A DNA stretch of 64,000 bases, from NCBI GenBank assembly GCA_032718565.1, contig JAVGVS010000112.1:198884-262883 (forward strand). The letters run 5' to 3'. Position numbers and translations under genes: made by a program. Origin of the DNA: Distichodus sexfasciatus. Taxonomy: Eukaryota; Chordata; Actinopteri; Characiformes; Distichodontidae. Below the pieces are notes generated by a model. That model did not search any database, was not told the origin of the DNA, and saw nothing but the letters and a program-made list of their open reading frames with translations. Shown one piece after another: positions 62,584 through 64,000 of the stretch (its first letter is position 1; every line of letters begins with the position of its first letter).

Positions 62584-63984
62584 ATGACTGAGGCCACACG
62601 TCTAGAAGCCGAATTGAATCGGCTGGAATGTCACTTTACTTGGGGTCTTAAAAAAGATGATATAAACCTCACAGATCTTCTGAATCGGCTAGAACAACAT
62701 CTTGATTTAAACCTGGGGGGTGAAGTAGGCGTATCCCAGACTTACAACTGTTTAGCATTTGTCAGGTACCTTCTAGGGTCTCCTGAAGATGCACTCGTCA
62801 ACTTTCAGAAATCTGAGGAACTGAGAAGAGAGTACTGTAAGAATGACTGTGACAAGTGGCTAGTAGTCACCTACGGAAATATTGCCTGGGTGAAATATCA
62901 CATGAAGTGTTATCATGAATGTGAAAGCTACCTGGAGAAACTCAGGGTTATTGGAAACAAATTTCCAACTGAATCTGCTTCTGACCTCTATCATGAAGTG
63001 CTTGGGGAAAAGGCCTGGACCCTGTTCAAGTTCTCTCGCAAGTATTATGAAAGAGCTAAAGAGTGTTTCAAGAAGGTGCTAGAGTTGGTGCCAAATGATC
63101 CCCACTGTAACGTTGGTTATGCCTTTGTTCTGCACCGTACAGAAAACACATGCTCCAGATTAGTCGTTGATCAATTGCGTCATGCATTAGAGAGAAACCC
63201 AGATAACGATGAACTCAGAGCTCTCTTAGCTCTGAGACTTGTTGAATTCAAAGAGTACGATGAAGCTGAGACTTTGGTTGAGAAAGCCCTGGAGCAATCT
63301 CCCAATGCTCCAAATGTGATTCGATATGTGGGTAAATTCTTGAGGTCCTATGGGTCTGTAGAACGGGCTATTGCTTTGCTGAAGAGAGCATTAGAAAATT
63401 CACCAGACTCAGCGTTCATCCACCATCAGCTGGCACTATGCTACAAGAAGAGTAAAGAGTCTTTGCAAAAACAGGGGAGATATACACCTGAAGTTCAAAG
63501 ACTCTATCGTCAGTGCATCCATCATTTAGAGAAAGCAACCACACTAAAGCCTTCCTTCATCGCTGCCATGGTAGAACTGGCAGGGCAGTATGGTGAGGAT
63601 AAGAAACTCAATCGAGCAGAGGAGCTGTTTCAAGAAACTCTACAGTTAGCCAAAGAGAAAAATGAATTTCTGCAGTGTGTGTATTTCCATTTTGCAGAGT
63701 TTCAACAATACAGAACAAGGGACCTACCGAGGGCCATAGGCTATTACATGGATTGTATGAAGATTAACCATGATTCAGTAGACGGGAAAAGAAGTGCAAA
63801 AAAACTAAAAAAGATAGCTGAAAAAAATTTAACCAATGAGGGAATGTCCTGGGGTATACAGGGATTCATCTACAAATTAAAAGGAGAGAAACTGAGAGCC
63901 ATAGAGTGCTACAACAAAGCTTGGCAATTTACAGAGGATGATGAATACCTTAGTGAATTGTGTGAACTGCAATTATCTTTGTGA
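62584..63984 (+). CDS. ifit: Interferon-induced protein with tetratricopeptide repeats (IFIT)
   Basis: Complete 466-residue single-exon frame starting one base after the acceptor at 62582 and ending TGA at 63982-63984. IFIT proteins are cytosolic, interferon-induced antiviral factors built of TPR helices that bind RNA 5' ends. The TPR pattern is visible at about residues 51-84, 92-125, 141-170, 208-241 and 243-275, and again towards the C-terminus (for example IYKLKGEKLRAIECYNKAWQ). By eye, W145 in GEKAWTLFKF and R185 in GYAFVLHR align with human IFIT1 residues W147 and R187, which contact capped RNA. The length is normal for the family and there is no break. Which of the several fish paralogues it is cannot be told. 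In human the IFIT genes are on another chromosome from CPPED1, so this neighbourhood is not shared with mammals. Confidence 0.94.
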   Translation: MTEATRLEAELNRLECHFTWGLKKDDINLTDLLNRLEQHLDLNLGGEVGVSQTYNCLAFVRYLLGSPEDALVNFQKSEELRREYCKNDCDKWLVVTYGNIAWVKYHMKCYHECESYLEKLRVIGNKFPTESASDLYHEVLGEKAWTLFKFSRKYYERAKECFKKVLELVPNDPHCNVGYAFVLHRTENTCSRLVVDQLRHALERNPDNDELRALLALRLVEFKEYDEAETLVEKALEQSPNAPNVIRYVGKFLRSYGSVERAIALLKRALENSPDSAFIHHQLALCYKKSKESLQKQGRYTPEVQRLYRQCIHHLEKATTLKPSFIAAMVELAGQYGEDKKLNRAEELFQETLQLAKEKNEFLQCVYFHFAEFQQYRTRDLPRAIGYYMDCMKINHDSVDGKRSAKKLKKIAEKNLTNEGMSWGIQGFIYKLKGEKLRAIECYNKAWQFTEDDEYLSELCELQLSL

Positions 63985-64000
63985 CAGTGATGAAATCTCA

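Overview
The window is vertebrate nuclear DNA, almost certainly from a teleost fish. It is AT-rich, has split genes with consensus GT/AG introns, lacks bacterial-style gene packing, and is crowded with fish-type transposable elements: Tc1, many hAT-like MITEs, tRNA-headed SINEs and an L2/Rex-like LINE. The species cannot be fixed from the sequence. There is no operon, CRISPR array or true RNA gene.

Three protein-coding genes are supported. (1) shisa9 (minus strand, 5' part only): exon 1 at 12501-13015 and exon 2 at 10639-10745, joined in phase. The remaining 3' exons should lie beyond base 1. (2) cpped1 (plus strand, complete): four exons at 14755-14818, 17528-17746, 29163-29585 and 47317-47540 give a 309-residue metallophosphatase spread over 33 kb. 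(3) An IFIT-family gene (plus strand, 62584-63984): a 466-residue TPR protein in one exon, with a short 5' intron and an ISRE upstream.

Layout: 1-12.5 kb is shisa9 intron, with a Tc1 copy carrying a nested SINE at 0.75-2.4 kb. The region 13.0-14.75 kb is the short divergent promoter zone between shisa9 and cpped1, which are also head-to-head neighbours in human. The region 14.8-47.3 kb is cpped1, whose large introns hold most of the mobile elements, several with clear target-site duplications. The region 47.5-62.3 kb is the cpped1 3' side and intergenic DNA with a truncated LINE, SINEs, MITEs, an A-rich diverged repeat and an internally deleted hAT transposon. The IFIT gene closes the window.

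Functionally the three genes are unrelated: an AMPA-receptor auxiliary protein, a cytosolic protein phosphatase and an interferon-induced RNA-binding protein. I found no new multi-gene system. The most informative signals are the compact divergent promoter, nested transposons whose empty target site can be reconstructed from sibling copies, several hAT elements with exact 8-bp duplications, and interferon-response motifs beside the IFIT gene.
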